From positions 1 through 53,052 of the forward strand of contig JAEUUU010000097.1 in NCBI GenBank assembly GCA_016787345.1: a stretch of 53,052 nt of DNA, given 5' to 3'. Both the position numbers and the translations under genes were made by a program. Below are positions 1 to 7,366 of this stretch, in pieces (position 1 is the stretch's first letter; each line of letters starts with the position of its first letter). Below the pieces are notes generated by a model that worked only from the letters and a program-made list of their open reading frames with translations, did no database searches and was not told the DNA's origin. This DNA comes from Saprospiraceae bacterium (GTDB lineage Bacteria > Bacteroidota > Bacteroidia > Chitinophagales > Saprospiraceae).

Positions 1-111
1 CCCGACGAACGGCCGCCGCAACAACCCGACCAGGGCGGAGAGAAAAACCGCGATAACCGCCGCCGCGACAAACGCCGGTTCAAAGGAAAAGGTCCCAACA
101 AAAAAGACTAA
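1..111 (+). CDS. C-terminal tail of an unidentified basic protein (5' truncated)
   Basis: The first frame is open from base 1 to a TAA at 109-111 and gives 36 residues rich in Arg, Lys, Gln, Asp and Asn, ending FKGKGPNKKD. Such basic, low-complexity tails are common on RNA-binding proteins such as DEAD-box helicases, but no domain is visible here and the family cannot be named. Only 15 nt separate its stop from the lpdA ATG, so the two genes may be co-transcribed. Confidence 0.55.
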   Translation, partial: PDERPPQQPDQGGEKNRDNRRRDKRRFKGKGPNKKD

Positions 112-126
112 TCAACACACCGATAT

Positions 127-1533
127 ATGAAATACGACGTCATCGTCATCGGCTCGGGCCCCGGCGGCTATGTTGCCGCTATTCGCTGCGCCCAACTCGG
201 CCTGCGCACCGCTATCATCGAACGTTACCCCAATCTGGGCGGCACCTGCCTCAACGTGGGCTGCATCCCGTCCAAAGCACTGCTCGATTCTACCGAACAT
301 TACCACGTCGCCCACGAACGTTTTAAAACCCACGGCATCGATGTCACCGGTCTGTCGGTCAACTGGCCGCAAATGGTGCAGCGCAAAAACGGCGTCGTGC
401 TCGAAAACAACAAAGGCGTCGAGTTCCTGATGAAAAAGAACAAGATCGAAGTGTACCACGGGCATGGCTCTTTTGTCAGCACCAATATGGTGCGCGTAGC
501 CCAGAACGACGGCACGATGATCGATCTGGAAACCGACCGAACTATCATTGCAACGGGCTCCAAACCCATTGTGCCCGCCAATTTCAATTACGACAAAAAA
601 CGCGTCATCACCAGTACCGAAGCGCTCAACCTCGACAAGGTGCCCGGCTCCATGCTGGTGATCGGGGGCGGCGTGATCGGCCTCGAACTGGGCAGCGTGT
701 ACGCCCGCCTGGGTACCCAGGTCACCGTGGTGGAGTACCTCGACCGGATTTTGCCCACCATGGATGCCGATTGCAGTCGTGAATTGCAGAAATCGCTCAA
801 AAGCCTGGGTTTCCAATTCCACATGCGCCACGCCGTCACGGCCGTCAAACCCGGTAAAAACGGCGTGAAAGTCACCGCCCAAAGCCGCGACGACGAATCC
901 AAAACGCTCCAACTTGATGTCGATTATTGCCTGGTGGCCATCGGCCGCCGGCCCTATACCGACCATTTGGGACTGGAAAATATCGGCATCGCCCTCGATG
1001 AAAAAGGCCGTATTCCGGTCAACGAACATCTGGAAACCAGCGTACCCGGTATTTATGCCATCGGCGACGTGGTTCGGGGCGCCATGCTCGCCCACAAAGC
1101 GGAAGAAGAAGGCGTGTTTGTGGCCGAAACCATTGTCGGCCAAAAGCCGCATATCCATTACAATCTGATTCCCGGCGTCGTGTACACCTGGCCGGAAGTC
1201 GCCTCGGTAGGCTACACAGAAGAACAACTCAAGGAAGCCGGCACGCCCTACAAATCCGGTAAATTCCCCTTCCGCGCACTCGGGCGCTCACGGGCCAGCA
1301 TGGACCTCGACGGTATGGCCAAAGTACTGGCCCACGCCGAAACGGACGAAATACTGGGCGTTCACCTTGTCGGCGCCCGCGCTGCCGACCTGATCGCCGA
1401 GGCCGTCGCCCTCATGGAGTTCCGCGCCTCCGCCGAAGATGCCGCCCGCATGAGTCACGCCCACCCGACCTACGCCGAAGCCTTCAAGGAAGCGGCGCTG
1501 GCGGCAACGGGTAATCGGGCGATACATATGTAG
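127..1533 (+). CDS. lpdA: Dihydrolipoyl dehydrogenase (E3)
   Basis: A 468-residue flavoprotein disulfide reductase of normal E3 length. It re-oxidises the dihydrolipoyl groups of 2-oxoacid dehydrogenase complexes and passes electrons through FAD and a redox disulfide to NAD+, in the cytoplasm. The N-terminal FAD fold shows VIGSGPGGY at residues 7-15. The redox pair is Cys41/Cys46 in GGTCLNVGCIPSK. A second Rossmann motif, VIGGGVIGLELG, lies near 178-189. The C-terminal dimer domain carries the active-site HAHPTYAE (His446, Glu451). The ATG at 127 follows the previous stop by 15 nt with no clear Shine-Dalgarno sequence. No E1 or E2 subunit is next to it here, so the complex it serves cannot be told. 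Its 3' end meets a foldback element and a convergent RDD gene. Confidence 0.97.
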   Translation: MKYDVIVIGSGPGGYVAAIRCAQLGLRTAIIERYPNLGGTCLNVGCIPSKALLDSTEHYHVAHERFKTHGIDVTGLSVNWPQMVQRKNGVVLENNKGVEFLMKKNKIEVYHGHGSFVSTNMVRVAQNDGTMIDLETDRTIIATGSKPIVPANFNYDKKRVITSTEALNLDKVPGSMLVIGGGVIGLELGSVYARLGTQVTVVEYLDRILPTMDADCSRELQKSLKSLGFQFHMRHAVTAVKPGKNGVKVTAQSRDDESKTLQLDVDYCLVAIGRRPYTDHLGLENIGIALDEKGRIPVNEHLETSVPGIYAIGDVVRGAMLAHKAEEEGVFVAETIVGQKPHIHYNLIPGVVYTWPEVASVGYTEEQLKEAGTPYKSGKFPFRALGRSRASMDLDGMAKVLAHAETDEILGVHLVGARAADLIAEAVALMEFRASAEDAARMSHAHPTYAEAFKEAALAATGNRAIHM

Positions 1534-1674
1534 TGGTGAATTGGTTATTTGGTGAATTGGTTATCAAAGGGTTATTTCTGCTCTCGGGTTCAGCATTCCT
1601 TTAGGGGATAAATCCTTGAAATACGAACAGAAATAACCCTTTGATAACCAATTCACCAAATAACCAACTCACCA
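1534..1674. repeat. Foldback element 1, 47-bp arms, between lpdA and the RDD gene
   Basis: Arms at 1534-1580 and 1628-1674 are reverse complements at 46 of 47 positions, around a 47-nt spacer. The left arm is itself a tandem array with an 8-bp rhythm: GGTGAATT, GGTTATTT, GGTGAATT, GGTTATCA, ending in the core AAAGGGTTATTTCTG. The element fills the whole gap between the convergent stops of lpdA and the RDD gene. It could act as a bidirectional transcription barrier, but there is no U-tract of the classic kind. The core recurs in the element at 25860-26064. Confidence 0.9.
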
Positions 1675-1679
1675 GCCCA

Positions 1680-2429
1680 TTACCTCGTCAGCACAATATA
1701 ATCTCTCAGCAAGGTTTTGAGGAATTCCAGCCGGTTCAGCGGGCGGGTTTCGATATCGAGCAGGGGCATGAGATGGCTGACCAGGTCTTCGATGACCTCT
1801 TCGTGGGCCTGGTTGGGGAAGCGCTGATACCGGGTGATCGCCGTTTTGATAAAGATCATGTCGCGTTCGTTAAGACGGCGAACTTGCGGATAAACGGGCT
1901 GGTAATTGTCGAGCGTAGCAATGCTCAGGATGTCGTTCAGGCGGAAATTGAAGCGGGAGCCCTGAATTTTTATCACCGTCGTATTGGCGGCCATATCGCC
2001 CAGGCGCTGAGCGCGCGGGGTGGTTTTGACCAGCATGGCGCCGATCACGCCGAAAGAAAAGATCGAATCCACCAGGTGCATGACGGCGCGCAGCAGCACA
2101 TCGCTCCATTCCGGGTCTTTGCCATCGAGCCGGACGACCTTGGTGCTCATGGCCATTTTTCCCAGTGTTTGGCCGATATTCAGGATTTCAAACAGGATGT
2201 TGTAGACGAAAAACAGCAGGAAGATCAGCAGGAAGATGGCGATCTGCCAACCGGTGCTTTCAAAAATTTCGTCGCCGCCGATGGCGCGGGCAACCATGAA
2301 CAGGATAAACCACGTAATCATCACCGCCAGTACATCGAGCAGCCAGCCGATGATGCGCTCACGCAACAGCGCCAGTTCGTATTCAATGGTGACGTTTTGC
2401 GTCGTGGTGATTTCGATGGTTTTTGCCAT
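1680..2429 (-). CDS. RDD family membrane protein
   Basis: A 249-residue protein with the RDD-family layout: a soluble N-terminus, then LLRERIIGWLLDVLAVMITW running into the first membrane helix (about 24-50), a second helix near 60-81, a third near 112-137, and a conserved RLGDMAANTTVI after it. RDD proteins are small inner-membrane proteins proposed to move ions or small solutes; the substrate is unknown in most. The remaining C-terminal 85 residues are soluble and predicted to face the cytoplasm. It is the last gene of a probable minus-strand operon behind dapD (21-nt gap). The family call is firm, the role is not. Confidence 0.88.
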   Translation of the reverse strand: MAKTIEITTTQNVTIEYELALLRERIIGWLLDVLAVMITWFILFMVARAIGGDEIFESTGWQIAIFLLIFLLFFVYNILFEILNIGQTLGKMAMSTKVVRLDGKDPEWSDVLLRAVMHLVDSIFSFGVIGAMLVKTTPRAQRLGDMAANTTVIKIQGSRFNFRLNDILSIATLDNYQPVYPQVRRLNERDMIFIKTAITRYQRFPNQAHEEVIEDLVSHLMPLLDIETRPLNRLEFLKTLLRDYIVLTR

Positions 2430-2450
2430 GGCAGTTCGGGTTGTGAAGGG

Positions 2451-3269
2451 TTAACCGGCGACCTGATATTCCCGCAGGGCATCGTTGAGCGATACCTTCT
2501 TGTCCGTACTTTCTTTTCTTTGACCGATAATAAGCGCGCAGGCTACCTGGTATTCGCCGGCGGGAAACTGTTTGGTATACGAACCCGGAATCACCACCGA
2601 ACGCGCGGGAATCCGCCCTTTCAGAACGACCGGTTCGGGGCCTGTGACGTCGATGATGCGGGTGCTTTGCGTCAGCACGACGTTAGCGCCCAGTACGGCT
2701 TCCCGCTCCACGTGCACGCCTTCCACCACGATACAACGCGAACCGATAAAACAATCGTCTTCGATGATCGTCGGCGTGGCTTGCGGCGGTTCGAGTACGC
2801 CGCCGATACCTACGCCCCCGGCAAGGTGAACGTTGCGGCCGATTTGTGCGCAGGAGCCCACCGTCGCCCAGGTATCCACCATCGTGCCGCTGCCCACCCA
2901 GGCGCCGATATTGACGTAGGAGGGCATCAGAATGGCGCCTTTTTCAATAAAAGAGCCGTAGCGGGCCAGGGCTTGCGGCACCACGCGGACGCCTTTGGCT
3001 GCAAAGCCCGTTTTCAGCGGAATCTTGTCGTGAAACTCGAAAGGGCCGACCTCGATCGTCTCCATGTTCTGAATCGGGAAGTACATTAGCACGGCTTTTT
3101 TGATCCACTCATGCGTTTTCCAGCCCAGTTCTTCATTGGGTTCGGCGACGCGCAGTTCGCCCGCGTCGAGCAGGGCAATGACTTCACGGATGGATTTACG
3201 GGTGTTTTCTTCCTGCAAAAGCGCGCGCTGATCCCAGGCGGCCTCTATGATTTGTTGTAAATTTTTCAT
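2451..3269 (-). CDS. dapD: 2,3,4,5-tetrahydropyridine-2,6-dicarboxylate N-succinyltransferase
   Basis: A 272-residue enzyme, close to the usual 274. It transfers succinyl from succinyl-CoA to tetrahydrodipicolinate in the succinylase branch of lysine and meso-diaminopimelate synthesis, in the cytoplasm. The N-terminus has the typical helical start (NLQQIIEAAWDQR). From about residue 95 there are hexapeptide repeats of a left-handed beta helix (GAILMPSYVNIGAWVGSGTM and so on). GCYVGSR-type loops appear as IEDDCFIGSRCIVVEGV, followed by SYTKQFPAGEY near the end. It lies 25 nt after the permease gene and 21 nt before the RDD gene on the same strand, so it is probably mid-operon. No other dap gene is in the window. 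Confidence 0.96.
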   Translation of the reverse strand: MKNLQQIIEAAWDQRALLQEENTRKSIREVIALLDAGELRVAEPNEELGWKTHEWIKKAVLMYFPIQNMETIEVGPFEFHDKIPLKTGFAAKGVRVVPQALARYGSFIEKGAILMPSYVNIGAWVGSGTMVDTWATVGSCAQIGRNVHLAGGVGIGGVLEPPQATPTIIEDDCFIGSRCIVVEGVHVEREAVLGANVVLTQSTRIIDVTGPEPVVLKGRIPARSVVIPGSYTKQFPAGEYQVACALIIGQRKESTDKKVSLNDALREYQVAG

Positions 3270-3294
3270 AAAACAAGGACAATCGGAAGTATGG

Positions 3295-4056
3295 TTAACT
3301 GGTCATCAGCAACGCGATCAGGTAATCGGCCAACAGAATCAGGATGTCGGAAAATACCACGGCGCGGGTGCTGGCCTGCCCCAGTTCGATACTGCCGCCT
3401 TTGACGAAATAGCCCTGATAACACGATACCGTGGTAAGAATATAGGCAAAAACCACCGATTTTACATACATCATAAACACGTTGTACGGCACGAAGAACG
3501 ACCGCAAGCCTCGGATATAATCGTCGTCGGTAATGAGGCCGGTCGGAACACTGGCCAGGTAGCCACCCAGTACCGCCACAAAGGCCGAAAACGTCACCAG
3601 GAGCGGAATAACGAAAATGGCGGCAACCACCTTGGGCATAATCAGATAAGAGGCCGTATTGACGCCCATAATCTCCATGGCGTCGATGTGTTCTTTTTGC
3701 CGCATCCCGCCGATCTCGGCCGCCATGTTGGAGCCGACTTTACCGGCCAGCACCAGGCAGGTGATGGTGGGCGACAATTCGATCAGCGCAAGGTCGCGGA
3801 CGATGTAGCCGATGTAATACATGGGCACCAACTGGCCGTCGAGCTGGTAGGCGAACTGAATGGCGGCCACGGCGCCGATAAATACGGAGATCAGACAGAC
3901 AATGATCAAAGAGCCGACGCCGATGTCGTTCATTTGCCGCATCGTCTCTTTCCAGTACATGGCGAACTTTTCGGGCCTGCCGATGGCCTGGCGCATCATG
4001 CCCAGGTAGCGGCCGAAGTGGTAAACGTAGTTGTAACGGGCAAGCGTTTCTTCCAT
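3295..4056 (-). CDS. MlaE/YrbE-type ABC transporter permease
   Basis: A 253-residue integral membrane protein of the MlaE (YrbE) family. These permeases work with an ATPase (MlaF) and an MCE-domain protein (MlaD) to move phospholipids between the two membranes. The family signature region is clear: VGSLIIVCLISVFIGAVAA, then RDLALIELSPTITCLVLAGK and VGSNMAAEIGGMRQKEHIDA, then EIMGVNTASYLIMPKVVAA. About five hydrophobic helices follow. It heads a likely operon with dapD and the RDD gene. No MlaF or MlaD homologue is adjacent within the window (the upstream neighbour is divergent), so partners must be encoded elsewhere. The gene symbol is left empty because the orthology group is uncertain. Confidence 0.9.
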   Translation of the reverse strand: MEETLARYNYVYHFGRYLGMMRQAIGRPEKFAMYWKETMRQMNDIGVGSLIIVCLISVFIGAVAAIQFAYQLDGQLVPMYYIGYIVRDLALIELSPTITCLVLAGKVGSNMAAEIGGMRQKEHIDAMEIMGVNTASYLIMPKVVAAIFVIPLLVTFSAFVAVLGGYLASVPTGLITDDDYIRGLRSFFVPYNVFMMYVKSVVFAYILTTVSCYQGYFVKGGSIELGQASTRAVVFSDILILLADYLIALLMTS

Positions 4057-4072
4057 TGGAAACAGAAATTCG

Positions 4073-4140
4073 TTTGGGTCGTCAAAGGTTTGGCTTTTTT
4101 ACAAAACTTTGGGTCGTCCAAACAGTTTTTTACAGCAAAC
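4073..4140. repeat. Imperfect tandem duplication (35 and 33 nt) in a divergent promoter region
   Basis: Units 4073-4107 and 4108-4140 both start TTTGGGTCGTC and both end TTTTTTACA followed by A/G and C-rich AAAC. They differ by a 3-nt indel and a few substitutions. The duplication occupies most of the 99-nt gap between the divergent mlaE-like and SDR genes, so it lies where both promoters must be. On the minus strand 4083-4090 reads AACCTTTG, one change from the TAnnTTTG promoter element. Confidence 0.75.
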
Positions 4141-4155
4141 TAAATATAGTCCCTC

Positions 4156-4863
4156 ATGAACAAAACCGTGGTCGTCACCGGCGGCACCAAAGGCCTGGGC
4201 CGGGCCATCGCCGAAATTTTTGCCCAAAACGGCTTCGAGGTCTGCGTTTGCGCCCGTACGCAAGCCGACCTCGACGAGATGCAGCGCGATTGGGCCCGCC
4301 TTTTTCCCGGCAGCCGCTTGCTGACCTACGCCGCCGACGTGAGCAAAAAAGCCGACGTTTTCGAATTCGCCGCGCACGTGCGCGAACAATGGCCGCGGCT
4401 CGACGTGCTGGTCAACAATGCCGGTATTTTCCTGCCCGGCGCGGTCAGCGAAGAGCGCGAAGGCACCCTCGAAACCCTCCTCGAAACCAATTTGTACAGC
4501 GCCTATCACCTCACGCGCGCCCTGCTGCCTTTGATGACGCCTCAAAAAAGCGGGCATATTTTCAATATGTGCAGCATTGCAAGCATTATCGCTTATCCCG
4601 ACGGCGGCTCGTACTCGATCAGCAAATTCGCCCTCCTGGGCTTTTCCAAAGTGTTACGGGAAGAACTCAAACCCAGGGGAATAAAAGTAACCGCCCTGCT
4701 GCCCGGCGCCACCTGGTCCGATTCGTGGCGCGGTGCGGATTACCCCGAAAACCGGCTTATGCAGGCCGAAGACATTGCCCAAACCCTCTGGGCGGCCTAT
4801 GCACTGTCCGATTCGGCCGTGGTGGAGGAAGTTTTGATCCGGCCGCAACTGGGCGACCTTTAA
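4156..4863 (+). CDS. Short-chain dehydrogenase/reductase (SDR) family oxidoreductase
   Basis: A 235-residue classical SDR of normal length, predicted cytoplasmic and NAD(P)H-dependent. The nucleotide-binding TGGTKGLG is at residues 8-15. The NNAG motif is at 87-90. The catalytic residues fit Ser140 (NMCSIAS) and YSISK, giving Tyr153 and Lys157. FabG-like proteins share this layout, but the substrate cannot be told from sequence. The gene is divergent from the mlaE-like operon, and its stop lies only 2 nt from the stop of the convergent TIGR02757 gene. Confidence 0.92.
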   Translation: MNKTVVVTGGTKGLGRAIAEIFAQNGFEVCVCARTQADLDEMQRDWARLFPGSRLLTYAADVSKKADVFEFAAHVREQWPRLDVLVNNAGIFLPGAVSEEREGTLETLLETNLYSAYHLTRALLPLMTPQKSGHIFNMCSIASIIAYPDGGSYSISKFALLGFSKVLREELKPRGIKVTALLPGATWSDSWRGADYPENRLMQAEDIAQTLWAAYALSDSAVVEEVLIRPQLGDL

Positions 4864-4865
4864 AC

Positions 4866-5654
4866 TCATTTTTCCAGCACCCCCAACCCAAACAACGCAA
4901 AATCGTACCGCACGGGGTCATCCGCATCAAAAGCGCGCAAATTTTCCGTCAGTTCGAGCACGGCTTTCCAGTCGACCTGCGGCCGTTGGAGCAGGCCCAG
5001 TTGGCGGGCGACGCGTTCGACGTGCACGTCGAGCGGAATCAGCAGGCGCGCGGGGCTGATGTGCCGCCAGACACCAAAATCGACGCCCCTGTCGTCGTGC
5101 CGCACCATCCAGCGGAGGAACATATTGAGGCGTTTGCAGGTAGAGCCCCGCTCCGGGGTGGCCACATGTTTGCGGGTGCGCTCGGGTGCGTCGGGATGGT
5201 CGAAAAAATCGCGGTGAAAGCCGATCAGGGCATTTTCAACGGTCGTGTCGCCGGGGCCGATGTGCCGCGTAAAAGCCGTTTCCAAAGAGTTATTTCGGCG
5301 ATAATATTGTTGCAGGTATTCGAGGAACCACAAGGTGTCGGTCGCCTGGAAGGTCCGGTGTTTGAAATCGAGAAAACGCGCCCGGTCCTGCTCCTCGTGG
5401 TTGCGGATAAAATCGTGCGGCGCCCCGTCCATCAGCGCGGCGAGCCGTTCGGCGTTTTGAATGATCGTGCGCCGCTGCCCCCAGGCCAGGGTGGCTGCCC
5501 AAAAACCCATGATCTCGCGGTCCTGCAATTTGGAAAAACGATGCGGCACGGAAATCGGGTCGCCGGGTATAAACGCCGGGGTGTTGAAGCGCTGGACGGC
5601 ATCGTCGAGAAATGCTTTCAGGTCGGAAGCGCCGGGTTGGTAGCGGTATTTCAT
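4866..5654 (-). CDS. TIGR02757 (DUF2400) family protein
   Basis: A 262-residue protein matching the TIGR02757/DUF2400 family known mostly from Bacteroidota and Campylobacterota. Recognisable stretches are PISVPHRFSKLQDREIMGFW, LAWGQRRTIIQNAERL, RKHVATPERGSTCKRLNMFL and WRHISPARLLIPLDVHVERV. The family is uncharacterised; its helix pattern and the LDVHVER region resemble helix-hairpin-helix DNA glycosylases, which is inference. A longer upstream frame exists, but the ATG at 5654 (MKYRYQPG) matches where family similarity begins and lies just after the upstream gene's stop region (7-nt gap). It is likely translated from the same mRNA as the HTH gene at 5662. Confidence 0.85.
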   Translation of the reverse strand: MKYRYQPGASDLKAFLDDAVQRFNTPAFIPGDPISVPHRFSKLQDREIMGFWAATLAWGQRRTIIQNAERLAALMDGAPHDFIRNHEEQDRARFLDFKHRTFQATDTLWFLEYLQQYYRRNNSLETAFTRHIGPGDTTVENALIGFHRDFFDHPDAPERTRKHVATPERGSTCKRLNMFLRWMVRHDDRGVDFGVWRHISPARLLIPLDVHVERVARQLGLLQRPQVDWKAVLELTENLRAFDADDPVRYDFALFGLGVLEK

Positions 5655-5661
5655 AGCGGGT

Positions 5662-6681
5662 TTATTCGTTCTCCTCGATGTAGGCTGTGATCCGGTTTTT
5701 AACGCGTTCAATCTTTTTGGCCAGTCCCTGAAAGAACCAGTCGCGGCTTTTTTCGGCCGACTGGCTGATCGGGTTCGATTTGGCGATAACCGAGTCGAAC
5801 CAGTTGCGGGTGTAGTCGCACAGTTTGGGATCGCTGCTTTTGATGAAATTAGGGTTGCAAAAAGCGGAGTATACCGCCTTGCCGGCATCCGATACGGCCA
5901 GTGCTGTGTTGTTGGTAAAAACCAGTTCGTTGTGGTAAAGGCTAAAAACGCAGGATGACTCGGAAGGGTGGGAGCCCAGTGGAAACTTGCGGCCTGAAGC
6001 GGCCATTTCCTTCATGTGCGCGGCCCAGACGAGTAATTTGTCGCACAATACCAGGGCGTCGGAGGATTTGCTGAAGCCGCCGCTGGTCACGTGGTATTCA
6101 ATCTGGGAGAGGGTGTTGTCGGCGATATTCAGGCTCCAGAGTTCGGTGCTGGGCAAATGCAGGTAGTGGTCGAGTACCGCTTTACTGAGCCGCAGCACCG
6201 GGGGGGTGAGCAACTCGAAATCGAAGGGGCGTTGCCGCAAATAGTGCAGGTTCCAGGTGGTGCGGCCCCAGATGTACAGTTTGAAACAGATCAGTTCGGG
6301 CAGGAAATGATAGGTCATGACCGGGATTTCGGCCGAGGCGTAATAGAGGTGCAAATCAGTCAGCCGGCGCATTTTTTCCAGGTCGGTCACATAGCCCTGC
6401 AAGTAATCGGCAAAGTCGCGAACCTGCTGCGAAAAAGCGTTGAAGTTGCACAGCAGATTGTCGCCCTGGCCGTACACGACGGCATCGAGCGATAAATGGT
6501 AGTGCCGGGCCAGCAGCGCCAGTTCGTCCGGCGTCAGCGGGGTGTCGCCCCGCAGACGCCGGTAAACGGGATCTTTCGTGGTGTCCAGCAAGGCACACAA
6601 GGCGCTTACTGCATCGGCACGGCGCGCGTAACGCGAAAGGATCAGGTCGAATATTTTTTGTTGAAGACTGGCCTCCGGCAT
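5662..6681 (-). CDS. Protein with N-terminal Cro/C1- or BetR-like helix-turn-helix, unknown role
   Basis: A 339-residue soluble protein. Residues about 20-70 (YRRLRGDTPLTPDELALLAR followed by HYHLSLDAVVYGQG) look like a compact helix-turn-helix of the BetR or Cro/C1 kind. The remaining 270 residues are an alpha-helical region with many aromatic residues and no domain I can name. Bacteroidota carry many such proteins annotated only as hypothetical. It could be a transcription factor sensing an unknown ligand through the C-terminal part. It precedes the TIGR02757 gene by 7 nt. Upstream, 6697-6704 on the minus strand reads TACCTTCG, one base off the promoter consensus, 15 nt before ATG. Confidence 0.7.
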   Translation of the reverse strand: MPEASLQQKIFDLILSRYARRADAVSALCALLDTTKDPVYRRLRGDTPLTPDELALLARHYHLSLDAVVYGQGDNLLCNFNAFSQQVRDFADYLQGYVTDLEKMRRLTDLHLYYASAEIPVMTYHFLPELICFKLYIWGRTTWNLHYLRQRPFDFELLTPPVLRLSKAVLDHYLHLPSTELWSLNIADNTLSQIEYHVTSGGFSKSSDALVLCDKLLVWAAHMKEMAASGRKFPLGSHPSESSCVFSLYHNELVFTNNTALAVSDAGKAVYSAFCNPNFIKSSDPKLCDYTRNWFDSVIAKSNPISQSAEKSRDWFFQGLAKKIERVKNRITAYIEENE

Positions 6682-6748
6682 TCGATTTTTTACCGACGAA
6701 GGTAGTGATGCAGCGGGCTCAAAAGCATATCGAATGTCGGATGGAATG

Positions 6749-7189
6749 TCAGGCCGGGTCGCTGTTGTTTGACTTGCTTTTGGCAGGGCGCCGTCGAGCG
6801 GGTTTTTCCGTGGCGGCGGCGGAGCGGGCTGCGCGCTTTTTGGGAGCGGGTTTTTCCGTCGCGGTTTTGGCGGCAGCCGGGGCGGCCGACCACTCTTCCA
6901 GCCAGCGGCGCAGACGGTATTTGGCCATTCGGTAATCGGCGCGGCAAATCAGGCATTCGCCTTCCGCTTTCATCCAGGCAATCTCCATTTCGAAAGCGTT
7001 GTCTTTTTTCGAGCCGTCTTTTCGCGCGGCTTCGCGTTCGAAGTAGTAGGCCGATTTGGCGATCTTCCGATCGGTTTTTGCCTTTTCGAGGGTTGTTTCA
7101 GCCGCCTGGAGGGCCGCATACAGGTCTTCAAACGCGGCGTTTTGCGCCAGCTTGCCTTGCTGGCGGAGTTTTTCAATTTTCTTTTTCAT
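6749..7189 (-). CDS. Small coiled-coil protein with a basic Ala/Lys/Pro tail
   Basis: A 146-residue hypothetical protein. Residues 1-95 are a charged, probably coiled-coil or helical-hairpin region (KKKIEKLRQQGKLAQNAAFE, then ALQAAETTLEKAKTDRK) with one CLIC pair, which could bind metal but is not a known finger. From residue 100 the composition switches to a histone-H1-like tail (KTATEKPAPKKRAARSAAAT). No family is recognised. The tail style matches the much longer one on the YfiT fusion protein at 39319-40848. It is divergent from carA, and an interleaved pair of dyads (7232-7273) lies in the shared upstream region. Confidence 0.65.
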   Translation of the reverse strand: MKKKIEKLRQQGKLAQNAAFEDLYAALQAAETTLEKAKTDRKIAKSAYYFEREAARKDGSKKDNAFEMEIAWMKAEGECLICRADYRMAKYRLRRWLEEWSAAPAAAKTATEKPAPKKRAARSAAATEKPARRRPAKSKSNNSDPA

Positions 7190-7231
7190 AGTTCGGATAC
7201 AGATTTCGGCCGCAAACTTCCTGCTCCCGAT

Positions 7232-7273
7232 CGATCCGGAAAGTTAAGTTTGGTCCGGATCGAAAAACTTAAC
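7232..7273. other. Two interleaved inverted repeats (pseudoknot topology) upstream of carA
   Basis: CGATCCGG at 7232-7239 pairs with CCGGATCG at 7255-7262. GTTAAGTTT at 7243-7251 pairs with AAACTTAAC at 7265-7273. The two stems are interleaved, so as RNA they would form an H-type pseudoknot, or two mutually exclusive hairpins, on either strand. As DNA they could be overlapping operators. The carA promoter proposed below lies downstream, so this would sit outside the carA mRNA but could be in the leader of the minus-strand gene. Confidence 0.6.
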
Positions 7274-7310
7274 ATTGGGAGACCCGACAAAGAATTCATG
7301 ACAAAGCGGG

Positions 7311-7342
7311 TTTGAAAATCGCTGCGCTTTGTCCGACCTTTG
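7311..7342 (+). promoter_or_regulatory. Bacteroidota-type promoter for carA
   Basis: TTTG at 7311-7314, a 20-nt spacer, then GACCTTTG at 7335-7342. This matches the Bacteroidota consensus TTTG-N19/20-TAnnTTTG with one change in the -7 box. The ATG of carA follows 24 nt later. Confidence 0.7.
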
Positions 7343-7366
7343 CGCGATTTTTATCCAGACCACACT

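Noticed and set aside
1534-1674. An insertion sequence or MITE with terminal repeats
   Set aside because: No target-site duplication is seen and there is no transposase here; the arms are periodic arrays, which is not typical of IS termini. Kept as a repeat of unknown origin.
5655-5888. N-terminal extension of the TIGR02757 protein
   Set aside because: The extra 78 codons overlap the HTH gene in another frame and show shadow composition; similarity to the family starts at the ATG at 5654.
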